Below are positions 49,071 to 57,976 of a DNA stretch of 64,000 nucleotides, one piece after another (the stretch's first letter is position 1; each line of letters starts with the position of its first letter). Under the pieces are notes generated by a model. That model made no database searches. It was not told the origin of the DNA and saw only the letters and a program-made list of their open reading frames with translations. The translations under genes were made by a program, and so were the position numbers. The DNA lies in assembly GCF_006539565.1 (NCBI RefSeq), contig NZ_BJNG01000011.1:1-64000 (forward strand). Reading direction: 5' to 3'. The DNA comes from Pseudonocardia hydrocarbonoxydans (GTDB taxonomy: Bacteria > Actinomycetota > Actinomycetes > Mycobacteriales > Pseudonocardiaceae).

Positions 49071-49966
49071 GCGGCCATCCCCTCGGTCCCGTCGATGTGC
49101 GCGGAGACCTCGGAGACCAGCTCGCGCAGCTCCCGGGTGAGCGCCCGGCCGGTTCCGCCCAGGATCACCGGGACGCCGTACTCCGGCGCCGGGCCGTAGA
49201 CGGCCTTGCTGTCGCGGATGGTCGTGGTCAGCGGGGCGACGCCGCCGGCCTCGATCCGGCTCATCACCGCACGCTGCGCCTCGATCGGCCGGTCGTCGTG
49301 CAGCTGCACCATGGTGAACACCACCGACGCCGGCGGGCGGCTGATCGGGTCCAACGCGCGCGCGTTGTACTCGTCGACGAACTCGCGGATCTTGAGGCCC
49401 AGCGAGTCGATGCCGTTGGTGGACAGGTAGTCGGGCTTGGTCGGGATCAGCAGCAGGTCGCTGGCGGCCACGGCGTTGCGGGCGATGAGGCCGAAGTTGG
49501 GCGCGCAGTCGATCAGCGCCACGTCGTACTCGGCGAACGCCGGGTGCTCCAGCCCGGCGCGCAGCCGGCTGTGCAGGTCCAGGAAGCGCTCCGGGGCCGA
49601 CATCAGCTGGGCGGCCAGCGTCGTGTCGACGTCGGAGAGGTCGCGGTGGGCGGCGATGAGGTCGAGCCGGCCCGGGGAGCGCGACAGCTTCTCCCGCACG
49701 CGGCGCGGCGTCGAGACCAGGCCCTCGGGGCTGTGCAGGGCGGTGCCGTCGTCCAGGCCGTCGAACCAGTGCTTGATCGTGCGAGAGGGCAGCAGCTGTT
49801 CGGCCCACTCGGGTGGCGTGAAGAACGAGACCGTCAGGCTGGCCTGCGAGTCGAGGTCCAGTAGGAGGACCTTTCTCCCTCGCGCGGCGAGTCCGGCACC
49901 GAGGTTGGCGGTGAGCGTCGTCTTGCCCACGCCGCCCTTGTGATTGATGATCGAGACGACCTGCAC
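49067..49966 (-). CDS. ParA/Soj family ATPase, orphan
   Basis: 299 residues from the GTG at 49966, which has a GGAGGAG site; the open frame upstream of that is unsupported. Deviant Walker A KGGVGKTT near residue 10, switch I-like DLDSQASLTV, and Walker B VALIDCAPNFG. Binds DNA and dimerises on ATP in the known family. This copy is not beside an origin, oriC genes, rep or a ParB; only the 125-residue protein follows it (GTGA overlap). Role may be positioning of a cell structure or a plasmid-derived remnant. Confidence 0.9.
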   Translation of the reverse strand: MQVVSIINHKGGVGKTTLTANLGAGLAARGRKVLLLDLDSQASLTVSFFTPPEWAEQLLPSRTIKHWFDGLDDGTALHSPEGLVSTPRRVREKLSRSPGRLDLIAAHRDLSDVDTTLAAQLMSAPERFLDLHSRLRAGLEHPAFAEYDVALIDCAPNFGLIARNAVAASDLLLIPTKPDYLSTNGIDSLGLKIREFVDEYNARALDPISRPPASVVFTMVQLHDDRPIEAQRAVMSRIEAGGVAPLTTTIRDSKAVYGPAPEYGVPVILGGTGRALTRELRELVSEVSAHIDGTEGMAA

Positions 49967-50318
49967 GGCTCTCCTCCCACAGTGACGCGGCGCAACGATG
50001 CCATACGCCCTGTGCACGCCCTGATCAGGGTTCGCGGGTCCCACACCACCCTTTCGGAGGGCCTCGGAGACCCCCGCGGTGCGCAGCGTCCCGGCCGGAT
50101 CCCCGTGGTGGGACGGGGTGTCCCGAGTGGGTGGTGCGTCACACCCCGGTCGCTCACGCAGCGGCGGCACGGCGTCTCCCACCGTCACGACCGGGTCCGG
50201 CGCGCGGTGGCCGGTACGACTGGTGCGACGAACGACGTGGCGGCCGTCCGGAGAGCGGGACGGCGGACGCGCCGACCGGTCGCGACGGTCGCCCGCGGGG
50301 CACTCCTAGAGTCCGGGC
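49967..50318. other. Intergenic region, parA to DinB/MDMPI gene
   Basis: 352 bases, no gene seen. Contains a perfect 12-base palindrome CCCTGATCAGGG (50019-50030), about 55 bases upstream of parA, and a weak hairpin (50097-50123). At its right end TAGAGT (50307-50312), seven bases before the ATG at 50319, looks like a leaderless promoter for the next gene. Confidence 0.55.
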
Positions 50319-51110
50319 ATGCCACCCGACATGCACAGCCTCGCCGACGACCTCACGGCCGAGACCGCCGTCCTGCGGGCGCTGCTCGCCGATCTCGACG
50401 ACGCCGGCTGGGAGGCGCCCACCCCCGCCGCGGGCTGGGCGGTGCGCGACCAGGTGAGCCATCTGGCCCACTTCGACGACGCCGCGGTGCAGTCGGCCAC
50501 CGACCCGGACGCGTTCCGGGCCGGGCTGGCCGCACTCGTGGAGTCCGGGATCGACCCGGACCGGATCGCCGAGGGGTACCGCGACCTCGCCCCCGCGGCC
50601 CTGCTCGACTGGTTCGAGACCTCCCGTGCGCGGCTGGTCGCGGTGTTCGGCGACCTCGACCCCGGCGTCCGGGTGCCCTGGTACGGGCCGCCGATGAGCG
50701 CGGCCTCCTCCCTCACCGCCCGGATCATGGAGACCTGGGCGCACGGGCAGGACGTCGCCGACACCGTCGGGATCACGCGCGAGCCGACCGGGCGACTGCG
50801 CCACGTCGCCCACATCGGGGTGCGGGCCCTGCCGTTCAGCTACCTGCTGCGCGACCGCGCCGTCCCCGACGTGCCGGTGCGGGTGGAGCTCGCGGCCCCG
50901 GACGGCGGGACGTGGACCTGGGGCCCCGACGACGCCGCCGACCGCGTCACCGGGCCGGCCCTGGACTTCTGCCTGCTGGTCACCCAGCGCCGCCACCGCG
51001 ACGACCTGGCCCTGGAGGCCTCGGGCCCGGTGGCGACGGAGTGGCTGTCGATCGCGCAGGCCTTCGCCGGCGCCCCCGGCCCGGGCCGGCCCCCGGGGTC
51101 GCCGGCCTGA
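50319..51110 (+). CDS. TIGR03084-type DinB/MDMPI-fold metal-binding protein
   Basis: 263 residues. MDMPI_N-like four-helix bundle: GWAVRDQVSHLAHFDDAAV near residue 38-56 and ETWAHGQDVAD near 138 supply the His metal ligands; a C-terminal domain follows. Such proteins are related to mycothiol-dependent maleylpyruvate isomerases and DinB; the actual substrate is unknown. The TAGAGT box seven bases before its ATG implies a leaderless mRNA. Confidence 0.82.
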   Translation: MPPDMHSLADDLTAETAVLRALLADLDDAGWEAPTPAAGWAVRDQVSHLAHFDDAAVQSATDPDAFRAGLAALVESGIDPDRIAEGYRDLAPAALLDWFETSRARLVAVFGDLDPGVRVPWYGPPMSAASSLTARIMETWAHGQDVADTVGITREPTGRLRHVAHIGVRALPFSYLLRDRAVPDVPVRVELAAPDGGTWTWGPDDAADRVTGPALDFCLLVTQRRHRDDLALEASGPVATEWLSIAQAFAGAPGPGRPPGSPA

Positions 51111-51132
51111 GCGCCCGCCCGGCCCCGAATCG

Positions 51133-51181
51133 CAGGAAGGCCACCTTCACGCAACCAGGTTGCGTGAAGGTGGCCTTCCTG
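51133..51181. terminator. Perfect 24-bp inverted repeat between converging genes
   Basis: Arms 51133-51156 and 51158-51181 are perfectly complementary, with a one-base loop (CAGGAAGGCCACC ... GGTGGCCTTCCTG ends). Sits between the MDMPI-type gene and tctA, which end toward each other. Likely a bidirectional terminator or a dispersed palindromic element; no U-tract. Confidence 0.75.
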
Positions 51182-51198
51182 CCACGGCGACGGGCGGG

Positions 51199-52710
51199 TC
51201 AGCGCGCGGCGGGCTCCCGCTCGTCGGTGTCCCGGCGCAGCGCCCGGCGGATGACGGGCAGCAGGAGCAGGACCGCGATCACCAGGTAGACGACGATCGA
51301 CAGCGGCGTCGAGACCAGTGTCGACCAGTCGCCGTCGGCGATCTGCAGGGCGCGGCGCAGCTGCAGCTCCGCGTCCGGGCCGAGGATGACGCCGATGATC
51401 GCGGGCAGCACCGGCAGGCCGTAGCGGCGCATGAGGAACCCGATGCCGCCGATCACCAGCAGCACGATCAGGTCGACGGGCTGGCCGCTCACCGCGTACG
51501 CCCCGACGCAGGCGAAGAACAGGATGCCCGCGTAGAGGTAGGGCCGCGGGATCTGCAGCAGCTTCGCCCAGACCGGGGCGAGCGGCAGGTTGAGCACCAG
51601 CAGCAGCACCAGGCCGATGAACAGGCTCGCGATCAGCGTCCAGACCAGGTCGGCCTCGTTGACGAACAGCAGCGGCCCCGGCTGGATGCCGAACTGCTGG
51701 AAGGCCGCGAGCATGACCGCCGCGATCGCGGTGGTCGGCAGGCCCAGGGTCAGCATCGTGGACAGCGTGCCCGCCGAGGAGGCCGAGGCCGCCGCCTCCG
51801 GGCCGGCCACGCCCTCGATCGCGCCCTTCCCGAACAGCTCGGGCCGCTTCGAGAGCTTCCGCTCGGTCACGTACGACATGAACGTCGACATCTCCGCGCC
51901 GCCGGCCGGGATGGAGCCGAAGGTGAACCCGATGAACGGCCCGCGCAGCCACGGCTTCCAGGTGTGCGCCAGGTCCTCGCGCGAGAGCCAGGGCCGCCCG
52001 ACCGGGATGACCTCGTCCTGCGTGCGGCGCAGGTGCGCGGCCACCCACAGCGCCTCGCCGACGGCGAACAGCCCGACCGCGACGATGATGACGTCGATGC
52101 CGTCGGCGAGCTGCGGCACGCCGAAGGTCAGCCGCGCCTGCCCGGAGATCGGGTCGAGCCCGACCAGCCCGATCGTCAGGCCGATGGCCAGCGCGGCGAA
52201 CCCGCGGACCCGCGAGGTGCCCAGCACCGCGGTGACGGCGACGAAGGCCAGCACCATGATCGCGAAGTAGTCGGGCGCGCCGATGTCGACGGCCACCGAG
52301 GCGACGAGCGGGGCCAGCAGCACGATGCCGACCGCCCCGACGATCCCGCCGATGAAGTGCCCGATCGCGGCCGCGGCGAGCGCCTGCGCCCCGCGGCCCT
52401 GTCTCGCCATCGGGTTGCCCTCGATCGCCGCGATCACCGACGCGGACTCGCCGGGGGTGTTGAGCAGGATCGAGGTCGTGGAGCCGCCGAACATGGCCCC
52501 GAAGTAGATGCCGGCGAACAGGATGAACGCGCCGGTCGGGTCGAAGGCGTAGGTGACGGGCAGCAGCAGTGCCACCGCCATGGCCGGGCCGATGCCCGGG
52601 AGCACGCCGATCGCGGTGCCCAGGAGCACGCCGATCGCGGCGAAGAGCAGGTTGCCCGGCGTCAGCGCGGCGGCGAAGCCGCCCATCAGCGAGTTCAGCG
52701 AGTCGATCAT
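51199..52710 (-). CDS. tctA: Tripartite tricarboxylate transporter TctA
   Basis: 503 residues, about 12 membrane segments, the large TctA permease. Seen: [35 protein letters not shown] and the second-half [19 protein letters not shown] repeats of the TTT family. Transports citrate-like or other carboxylates using a H+/Na+ gradient. Part of tctCBA; the receptor gene and divergent two-component system follow to the right. Confidence 0.93.
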   Translation of the reverse strand: MIDSLNSLMGGFAAALTPGNLLFAAIGVLLGTAIGVLPGIGPAMAVALLLPVTYAFDPTGAFILFAGIYFGAMFGGSTTSILLNTPGESASVIAAIEGNPMARQGRGAQALAAAAIGHFIGGIVGAVGIVLLAPLVASVAVDIGAPDYFAIMVLAFVAVTAVLGTSRVRGFAALAIGLTIGLVGLDPISGQARLTFGVPQLADGIDVIIVAVGLFAVGEALWVAAHLRRTQDEVIPVGRPWLSREDLAHTWKPWLRGPFIGFTFGSIPAGGAEMSTFMSYVTERKLSKRPELFGKGAIEGVAGPEAAASASSAGTLSTMLTLGLPTTAIAAVMLAAFQQFGIQPGPLLFVNEADLVWTLIASLFIGLVLLLVLNLPLAPVWAKLLQIPRPYLYAGILFFACVGAYAVSGQPVDLIVLLVIGGIGFLMRRYGLPVLPAIIGVILGPDAELQLRRALQIADGDWSTLVSTPLSIVVYLVIAVLLLLPVIRRALRRDTDEREPAAR

Positions 52711-52747
52711 GATTCCGCCTCCGCGGGAAGAAGCACGTCGTCGGGCA

Positions 52748-53245
52748 CTATCCGAACACCCCCATCAGCGGGCCACCGGGCAGGTCGACGCCGAGCAGGG
52801 TGTCGAACAGGATCCAGGTGGTGAGCGAGACCCCGGCCGCGATCAGCGGATCGCGGGGGACCGAGCGCGAGCCGAGCGCGTAGGTCGCGCCCCAGAACAG
52901 GCCCGTACCGGCCAGCGGCCAACCCAGGACCGGGATGGCGGCGGCGGTCGCGACGAGCACGCCCGCCAGCAGCAGCACCGTGCGCTTGTCGGCGGGCACC
53001 GTCAGGTCGACGTCCTCGCCGCCCTCGGCCTCACCGTGGCCGCCGGAGAGGACGTCGCGGGCCAGCAGCACCGCCAGCAGCACCAGCAGCGCGCCGACCA
53101 GCAGCGGCACCGCGTGCGGGCCGAGCGGGTCGGAGCTCGTGGCGGCGACCGAGCCGAGCAGGCTGTCGACGACGACCACCAGCCCGACGAGCAGCAGCAG
53201 CGCGGAGACGCCCAGCTCGGAGCGCTCCCTCAACCAGACCGTCAC
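52748..53245 (-). CDS. tctB: Tripartite tricarboxylate transporter TctB
   Basis: 165 residues with four predicted helices, the small TctB membrane subunit. It starts in the GTGA overlap with tctC (GTG 53245) and ends 37 bases before tctA. Sequence is poorly conserved, as in the family, so the call relies mostly on size, topology and position. Confidence 0.85.
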   Translation of the reverse strand: MTVWLRERSELGVSALLLLVGLVVVVDSLLGSVAATSSDPLGPHAVPLLVGALLVLLAVLLARDVLSGGHGEAEGGEDVDLTVPADKRTVLLLAGVLVATAAAIPVLGWPLAGTGLFWGATYALGSRSVPRDPLIAAGVSLTTWILFDTLLGVDLPGGPLMGVFG

Positions 53246-54246
53246 GACACCAGCCCCAGTTCCCGCAGCACACCGGCCACGCGGTCGTTCTCGGCGGCGA
53301 GGAACGCGCCGAAGTCGTCGCCGACCAGGAACGCGTCGTCCCAGCCGTTGGTCGCCAGCGCCTGCTCCCACTCCGGCGTGCCGTGCAGGGCGGTGAACGC
53401 CTCGACCAGCTCGGTGCGGGCGGTGTCGTCGAGCCCGGGAGGGGCGACGATCCCGCGCCAGTTGGTGAACTCGACGTCGATCCCGGACTCGGTCAGCGTC
53501 GGCGCGTCCAGGCCCGGCGCGCGCTCCGCCGAGGTGACCGCGAGGACCCGCAGCTCACCGGCGGCCACCTGCTCGGCGAACTCGCCGAGCCCCGACACCC
53601 CGAAGGCGACCTTGTCGCCCAGCACCGCGGCGAGCAGCTCGCCGCCGCCGTCGTAGGACACGTAGTTGACCGCGGCCGGCTCCAGCCCGACGGCCTGCGC
53701 CATGAGCATCGGCGCCAGGTGGTCGGGGCCGCCGGGGGAGGACCCGCCGCCGACGGGCACCGCGCCCGGGTCCGCCGTCCACGCCGCGACGAGCTGGTCG
53801 ATGGAGGTGTAGGGCGAGTCCTTGCCGACGACGACGATCTCGCTCTCCTGCGTCAGCCGCGCGATCGGCGTGACGTCGGCCAGGGTGGCGGGTGAGGAGT
53901 TGGTGAACACCGCGCCGACGACGCCCAGGCCCATGGACATGACCAGCCGGTCGTTGCCGCTCTCGTTGACGGTGCGGCCCAGCCCGACGGTGCCGCCCGC
54001 GCCGGGCAGGTTGAACACCTCCACCGCGCCCGAGGTGCCCGAGTCCTCCATCGCGCGGGCCGCGGTCCGGGCGGTGATGTCGTAGCCGCCGCCGGGCGCG
54101 TTCGGGACGAGCACCCGCAGGCCGCGCAGCTGGGTGCCGTCACCGCCGCCCGCGGCCGCGCCGATCAGGGGTGGCACCAGCAGCACCGCGGCGATCGCCG
54201 CGACTACTCCCCATATCCATCGTGGCAGCAGGGTCCGGGGACGCAT
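53242..54246 (-). CDS. tctC: Tripartite tricarboxylate transporter receptor TctC
   Basis: 334 residues. Signal anchor (WGVVAAIAAVLLVPPLIGAAAGG) then a bug/TctC periplasmic-type binding protein with PNAPGGGYDITAR, NLPGAGGTVGLG, GGSSPGGPDHLAP and YVSYDGGGELL, the family ligand-binding loops. Binds a di/tricarboxylate outside the cell. No lipobox is evident, so it may be uncleaved and membrane-tethered. ATG at 54246 with GAGAGGA site; an ATG 12 codons earlier is possible. Confidence 0.9.
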   Translation of the reverse strand: MRPRTLLPRWIWGVVAAIAAVLLVPPLIGAAAGGGDGTQLRGLRVLVPNAPGGGYDITARTAARAMEDSGTSGAVEVFNLPGAGGTVGLGRTVNESGNDRLVMSMGLGVVGAVFTNSSPATLADVTPIARLTQESEIVVVGKDSPYTSIDQLVAAWTADPGAVPVGGGSSPGGPDHLAPMLMAQAVGLEPAAVNYVSYDGGGELLAAVLGDKVAFGVSGLGEFAEQVAAGELRVLAVTSAERAPGLDAPTLTESGIDVEFTNWRGIVAPPGLDDTARTELVEAFTALHGTPEWEQALATNGWDDAFLVGDDFGAFLAAENDRVAGVLRELGLVS

Positions 54247-54324
54247 GGGCCGTCCTCTCCGTCGAGGTGTGGTGCGGGTCATCGTGCGGGCCGACGGGCG
54301 GGGTGTCTCGCTTGGCGACGCAAC

Positions 54325-54342
54325 GGTCGTTGTGGTCGTTGT
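54325..54342. promoter_or_regulatory. Candidate response-regulator site between tctC and kinase
   Basis: Two tandem copies of the 9-mer GGTCGTTGT (54325-54333, 54334-54342), in the divergent region between tctC and the sensor kinase. Plausible binding site for the neighbouring CitB-type regulator; unproven. Confidence 0.35.
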
Positions 54343-54368
54343 GGACACGGGCGTGCGAAGCTCCGGGC

Positions 54369-55919
54369 ATGACGGCCCCCAGGACGCTGGCGCGCCAGTT
54401 CCTCGGCTGGCAGCTGGGGATCGTCGCGCTGCTGCTCGCCGCCGTCGCCGCGCTGGCCGTGACGCAGAGCGACGCCGCGTTCCGCGAGACCCAGGGCCGG
54501 CGGATGCTCTCGGTCGCCGAGGACGTCGCGGCCACCGCGGCGCTGCGGCAGAGCCTGGAGGCGGGCGAGTACGGGCCCCTGCCCGGCATCGCGACCACGG
54601 CGCGCAACCTCTCGGGGGCCGACGGGATCGCGGTGGCGGACGCCGACCTCGTCGTGCGCACCGCGGCCGACCCGTCCGCCGTCGGCGGCCCGTTCGCCCT
54701 CGGTGACAGCACCGCGGCGGCGGGCCGGTCCTGGGTCGGCTACCCCGACGGGCGCACCGTCGTCGCACACGTGCCGGTGCTCGACGACGACGCGGTGGTC
54801 GTCGGGATCGTCGAGGCCCGGGTGGCGGCCCCGCCGCTGCTCACCGGCCTCGTGGCGGCCCCGGGGCAGACGGCCGCCCTGCTCGGCGTCGCGCTGGTCG
54901 TCGGGGTGGTGGGGTCGCTGCTGCTGGCCCGGCGCGTCCGGCGCCAGACGCTCGGGCTGGAGCCCGCGGAGATCGTCGAGCTGGTGCAGCGGCGGGAGGC
55001 GATGCTGCTCGGCGTCAAGGAGGGCGTGGTCGGCATGGACGCCGCGCACCGCGTGACGCTGCTCAACGGCGCCGCCCGCGAGCTGCTCGACCTGCCCGCC
55101 GACGTGGACCTCGACGCCCTCGACGGCCGGCTGCGCGACGTCCTCACCGGCGCCAGCGCGGGGGAGGACCAGGTGGTGCTGCGCGGGGCGCGGGTGCTGG
55201 TGCTCAACCGGATGCCGGTCGTCGTCGACGGGACCGAGGTGGGCGCGGTGGTGACGCTGCGCGACCGCACCGAGCTGGCCACGCTGCAGGACCGCCTCGA
55301 CGCCTCCCGGCACGTCACCGACACCCTGCGCGCACAGACCCACGAGTTCGCCAACCGGCTGCACACCATCGCCGGGCTCACCGAGCTGGGCGAGCACGAC
55401 GAGGTGCGCCGGTTCGTCGCCGGGGTGGTGGCCGAGTCCGACCAGTGGCGCCGCGAGGTCACCGAGCGGGTCGGCGACCCGGCCGCGGCGGCGCTGCTGG
55501 TGGCGAAGGCGAGCCTGGCGACCGAGCGGGGCGTCGCGCTGCGGCTCGCCGGCGGCACCCGGCTCACCGCCGCCCGCCGCGACGCGGCGTTCTCCGCCGA
55601 CGTCGTGACGGTGCTGGGCAACCTCGTCGACAACGCCATCGACGCCGCCGGTGCGGGCGGGTGGGTCGAGGCCGGGCTCGACGGCGACGGGGACGGCGGC
55701 GTGCGCGTCACCGTCCGCGACTCCGGCCCCGGGGTCGCGACGGAGCTCGCCGACGAGGTGTTCCGGCACGGCTTCACGACGAAGGCGGCCGAGGAGCCCG
55801 GCGGCCGCGGGCTGGGCCTCGCGCTCGCCCGGCAGGTGTGCCTGCGCCGGGGTGGCACGATCGCGGTGCACAACGAGGACGGTGCGGTCTTCACCGCGAC
55901 GCTGCCGGGGGTGGACTGA
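54369..55919 (+). CDS. CitA/DcuS-type sensor histidine kinase
   Basis: 516 residues. TM1 (QLGIVALLLAAVAALAVT), extracytoplasmic sensor domain of sCACHE/PAS type (about 40-175), TM2 (about 180-205), cytosolic PAS, phosphoacceptor His325 in THEFANRLH, and an HATPase (NLVDNAID, DSGPG, GRGLGLALARQ). Senses a dicarboxylate or citrate-like ligand and controls transport, here via tctCBA divergent from it. Its stop overlaps the regulator's start (TGATG). Confidence 0.92.
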   Translation: MTAPRTLARQFLGWQLGIVALLLAAVAALAVTQSDAAFRETQGRRMLSVAEDVAATAALRQSLEAGEYGPLPGIATTARNLSGADGIAVADADLVVRTAADPSAVGGPFALGDSTAAAGRSWVGYPDGRTVVAHVPVLDDDAVVVGIVEARVAAPPLLTGLVAAPGQTAALLGVALVVGVVGSLLLARRVRRQTLGLEPAEIVELVQRREAMLLGVKEGVVGMDAAHRVTLLNGAARELLDLPADVDLDALDGRLRDVLTGASAGEDQVVLRGARVLVLNRMPVVVDGTEVGAVVTLRDRTELATLQDRLDASRHVTDTLRAQTHEFANRLHTIAGLTELGEHDEVRRFVAGVVAESDQWRREVTERVGDPAAAALLVAKASLATERGVALRLAGGTRLTAARRDAAFSADVVTVLGNLVDNAIDAAGAGGWVEAGLDGDGDGGVRVTVRDSGPGVATELADEVFRHGFTTKAAEEPGGRGLGLALARQVCLRRGGTIAVHNEDGAVFTATLPGVD

Positions 55920-56587
55920 TGCGCGTGCTCGTCGTCGACGACGACTTCATGGTCGCCCGCGTGCACAGCGCCTACGTCGCCCGCATCCCCGGCTGCGCGG
56001 TGGTCGGCGTCGCGCACACCGGGGCCGACGCGCTGCGGCTGGCGGCCGAGCTGCGCCCGGACCTCGTGCTGCTCGACGTCTACCTCCCCGACGTCTCCGG
56101 CCTGGAGGTGCTGCGCCTGCTGCGCACCGGCTCCGCCGACGACCCGTTCGTCCTGATGATCACCGCGGCCGACGACTCCGTGACCGTCACCGGGGCGCTG
56201 CACGGCGGGGCGGCGCACTACCTGGTGAAGCCGTTCGACGCGGCGGTCCTCGCCCAGCACGTCGAGCGGATCGGGCGGGTGCGCGGGCGGCTGGCCGGGC
56301 TGGACCGGGCGGGGCAGGACGACATCGACACCGTGTTCGGTGCGCGTCCCGGCGTCGCGACGCGGCTGCCCAAGGGGCTCACGTCGACGACCGCCCGGCT
56401 TGTCGAGAAGGTGCTCCGCGACGCCGACGGCGACCTGTCCGCGAGCGAGTGCGCCGAGCGCACCGAGCTGTCGCGGGTCAGCGCGCGGCGCTACCTGGAG
56501 CACTTCGTCGAGACCGGGGCGGCGGTGGTGCGCCTGCGCTACGGCGGCACCGGACGCCCGGAGCGCCGCTACCGCTGGGGGTCCTGA
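55919..56587 (+). CDS. CitB/DcuR-type response regulator
   Basis: 222 residues. Receiver domain with phospho-Asp53 (LVLLDVYLPD), Thr/Lys switch residues (KPFD), and a C-terminal winged HTH of the CitB family (TELSRVSARRYLEHF). Likely phosphorylated by the adjacent kinase to activate tctCBA. Its 3' end overlaps the converging alpha/beta hydrolase by 19 bases. Confidence 0.92.
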   Translation: MRVLVVDDDFMVARVHSAYVARIPGCAVVGVAHTGADALRLAAELRPDLVLLDVYLPDVSGLEVLRLLRTGSADDPFVLMITAADDSVTVTGALHGGAAHYLVKPFDAAVLAQHVERIGRVRGRLAGLDRAGQDDIDTVFGARPGVATRLPKGLTSTTARLVEKVLRDADGDLSASECAERTELSRVSARRYLEHFVETGAAVVRLRYGGTGRPERRYRWGS

Positions 56588-57462
56588 GCGGCGACCGCCC
56601 CGGCCGTCGGCGTCAGCGTCGTCTGGGTGAGGATCGCCGCGGCCAGCGGCGCCACCACGGTGCGCGTGATCGCGTGCCCCATCCCCGGGATCCGCACGAG
56701 CCGGCCGCGGCCCAGCGCGCGGGCCAGGTGCCCGGAGTGCGGCGGCGGGTTGATCGGGTCCTCCGGTGCCTCGACGACCAGCGTCGGCACCTCGACGGCG
56801 GCGAGCTCGGCGCCGCGGTCGAGCCCGGTCTGCGCGGCGCGGGCGTGCGCGGCGGGGTTGTCGTGGCGCCCGGCGTGGGCGATCACCCGCCGCTCCAGCG
56901 CGCGGAACTCCTCGGCGTCGAACGGGGTGCCGGTGCCGCTGAGCGCCCGCCAGTGTGCGACGCGCCAGTCGAGCTCGGCCGGGGCGTCGCGGGGGTCGGC
57001 CAGGTGCTCCCACAGCGCGAGCAGCTCCGCCGGCGGCGCGGGCAGGTCGGGCGAGCCGTACCCGCCGAGCGCCGCGGTGCAGAACACCGTGGCCGTGGCG
57101 ACGCGCCCGGGCGCGTCGAGCAGCACCAGCTGGACCAGCGTGCCGCCCATCGACATCCCGACGAGGTGCGCGCGCGGCACGTCGAAGGCGTCCAGGACGG
57201 CGACGACGTCGGCGGCCAGGTCGGTGACCGCGTAGGGGTGCTCGTCGAACGCCCACGTCGAGCGGCCGGTGTCGCGGTGGTCGTAGCGGATCACGCGGTG
57301 CCGCTCGGCGAGCCGGTCGACCAGCGCGTCGGGCCAGACCAGGCCGGAGGCGTTGGCGCCCATCACGAGCAGGACGGGCTCGGGCTCGGGGTCCGGGCCG
57401 GTGGCGGGCAGGTCCTCGGCCCACAGGCGCACACCGGGGGCGACGTCGACGAGGCGTTCCAC
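56569..57462 (-). CDS. Alpha/beta hydrolase (Ser nucleophile)
   Basis: 297 residues. Begins MERLVDVAPGVRLWAEDLPATG, with the elbow HLVGMSMGGTL giving a Ser nucleophile (unlike the Asp enzyme at 23.5 kb), an oxyanion region MGANASGL and a late His in IPGMGHAI. Esterase/lipase or small C-C bond hydrolase of the epoxide-hydrolase-like superfamily; substrate unknown. Overlaps the response regulator tail by 19 bases. About 70 bases downstream of the mIHF gene. Confidence 0.85.
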   Translation of the reverse strand: MERLVDVAPGVRLWAEDLPATGPDPEPEPVLLVMGANASGLVWPDALVDRLAERHRVIRYDHRDTGRSTWAFDEHPYAVTDLAADVVAVLDAFDVPRAHLVGMSMGGTLVQLVLLDAPGRVATATVFCTAALGGYGSPDLPAPPAELLALWEHLADPRDAPAELDWRVAHWRALSGTGTPFDAEEFRALERRVIAHAGRHDNPAAHARAAQTGLDRGAELAAVEVPTLVVEAPEDPINPPPHSGHLARALGRGRLVRIPGMGHAITRTVVAPLAAAILTQTTLTPTAGAVAAQDPQR

Positions 57463-57483
57463 GGGACCAGCCTGTCACAGCAC

Positions 57484-57519
57484 GCTGCCCGGCCCCGCGG
57501 GTGTGCGGGACCGGGCAGC
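57484..57519 (-). terminator. Terminator downstream of the mIHF gene
   Basis: GCTGCCCGG (57484-57492) pairs with CCGGGCAGC (57511-57519), with an inner CCCGC/GCGGG extension. Follows the mIHF gene on the minus strand. Confidence 0.6.
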
Positions 57520-57534
57520 GGGGGGTGGAGCGTC

Positions 57535-57846
57535 CTACTTCAGGGCGTCGAGCAGCGCCTGGCGCTGGCGGTCGCCGAGGCCGGCGGCGCGGCGGGACAC
57601 GTCGATGCCGGTCTGCTCGAGCAGGGCCGTGACCTTGGCGGGGCCGTAGCCGGGCAGGCTCTTGAGCAGGTCGGCGACCTTGGTCTTGCCGACGATGGTG
57701 TCGGACTTGGCGCGGTCGAGCACCGCGGGGATCGTCTCGTCGCCGCGGGCGATCGCGTCGCGCAGCTCCTTGCGGGCGGTGCGGGCGGCGGCGGCCTTCT
57801 TGAGCGCGTCTGCACGCTGCTCGGGGGTGAGCGTGGGCAGTGCCAT
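57535..57846 (-). CDS. Actinobacterial integration host factor (mIHF/sIHF-type), divergent copy
   Basis: 103 residues. N-terminal MALPTLTPEQRADALKKAAAAR is the mIHF/sIHF hallmark, followed by an alpha domain (GKTKVADLLKSLPGYGPAKVTALLEQTGI) and RRAAGLGDRQRQALLDAL. Nucleoid protein that binds DNA non-specifically and aids supercoiling. The neighbourhood (carboxylate transport, not pyrF-gmk) and residue changes suggest a paralogue or relocated copy rather than the housekeeping gene (inference). GGAGA site before the ATG. Confidence 0.85.
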   Translation of the reverse strand: MALPTLTPEQRADALKKAAAARTARKELRDAIARGDETIPAVLDRAKSDTIVGKTKVADLLKSLPGYGPAKVTALLEQTGIDVSRRAAGLGDRQRQALLDALK

Positions 57847-57939
57847 CTCGGGTGTCTCCTCTCCGTGCGTGCACCCCGGACGGGTGTCGACGCAGGTCAT
57901 CTTCGCCGACCAGCCTGACAGAACCGCACGGGGCACGCG

Positions 57940-57968
57940 GGACGGGCCCCCTGGTCGGGGGCCCGTCC
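57940..57968 (-). terminator. Terminator downstream of dctA
   Basis: Perfect 12-bp arms GGACGGGCCCCC / GGGGGCCCGTCC around a 5-nt loop, eight bases past the dctA stop on the minus strand. Confidence 0.75.
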
Positions 57969-57976
57969 GGTGGGAA

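Noticed and set aside
49067..49966. Plasmid or phage partition locus
   Set aside because: No ParB, rep, parS or phage genes accompany the ParA, and neighbours are chromosomal metabolism.
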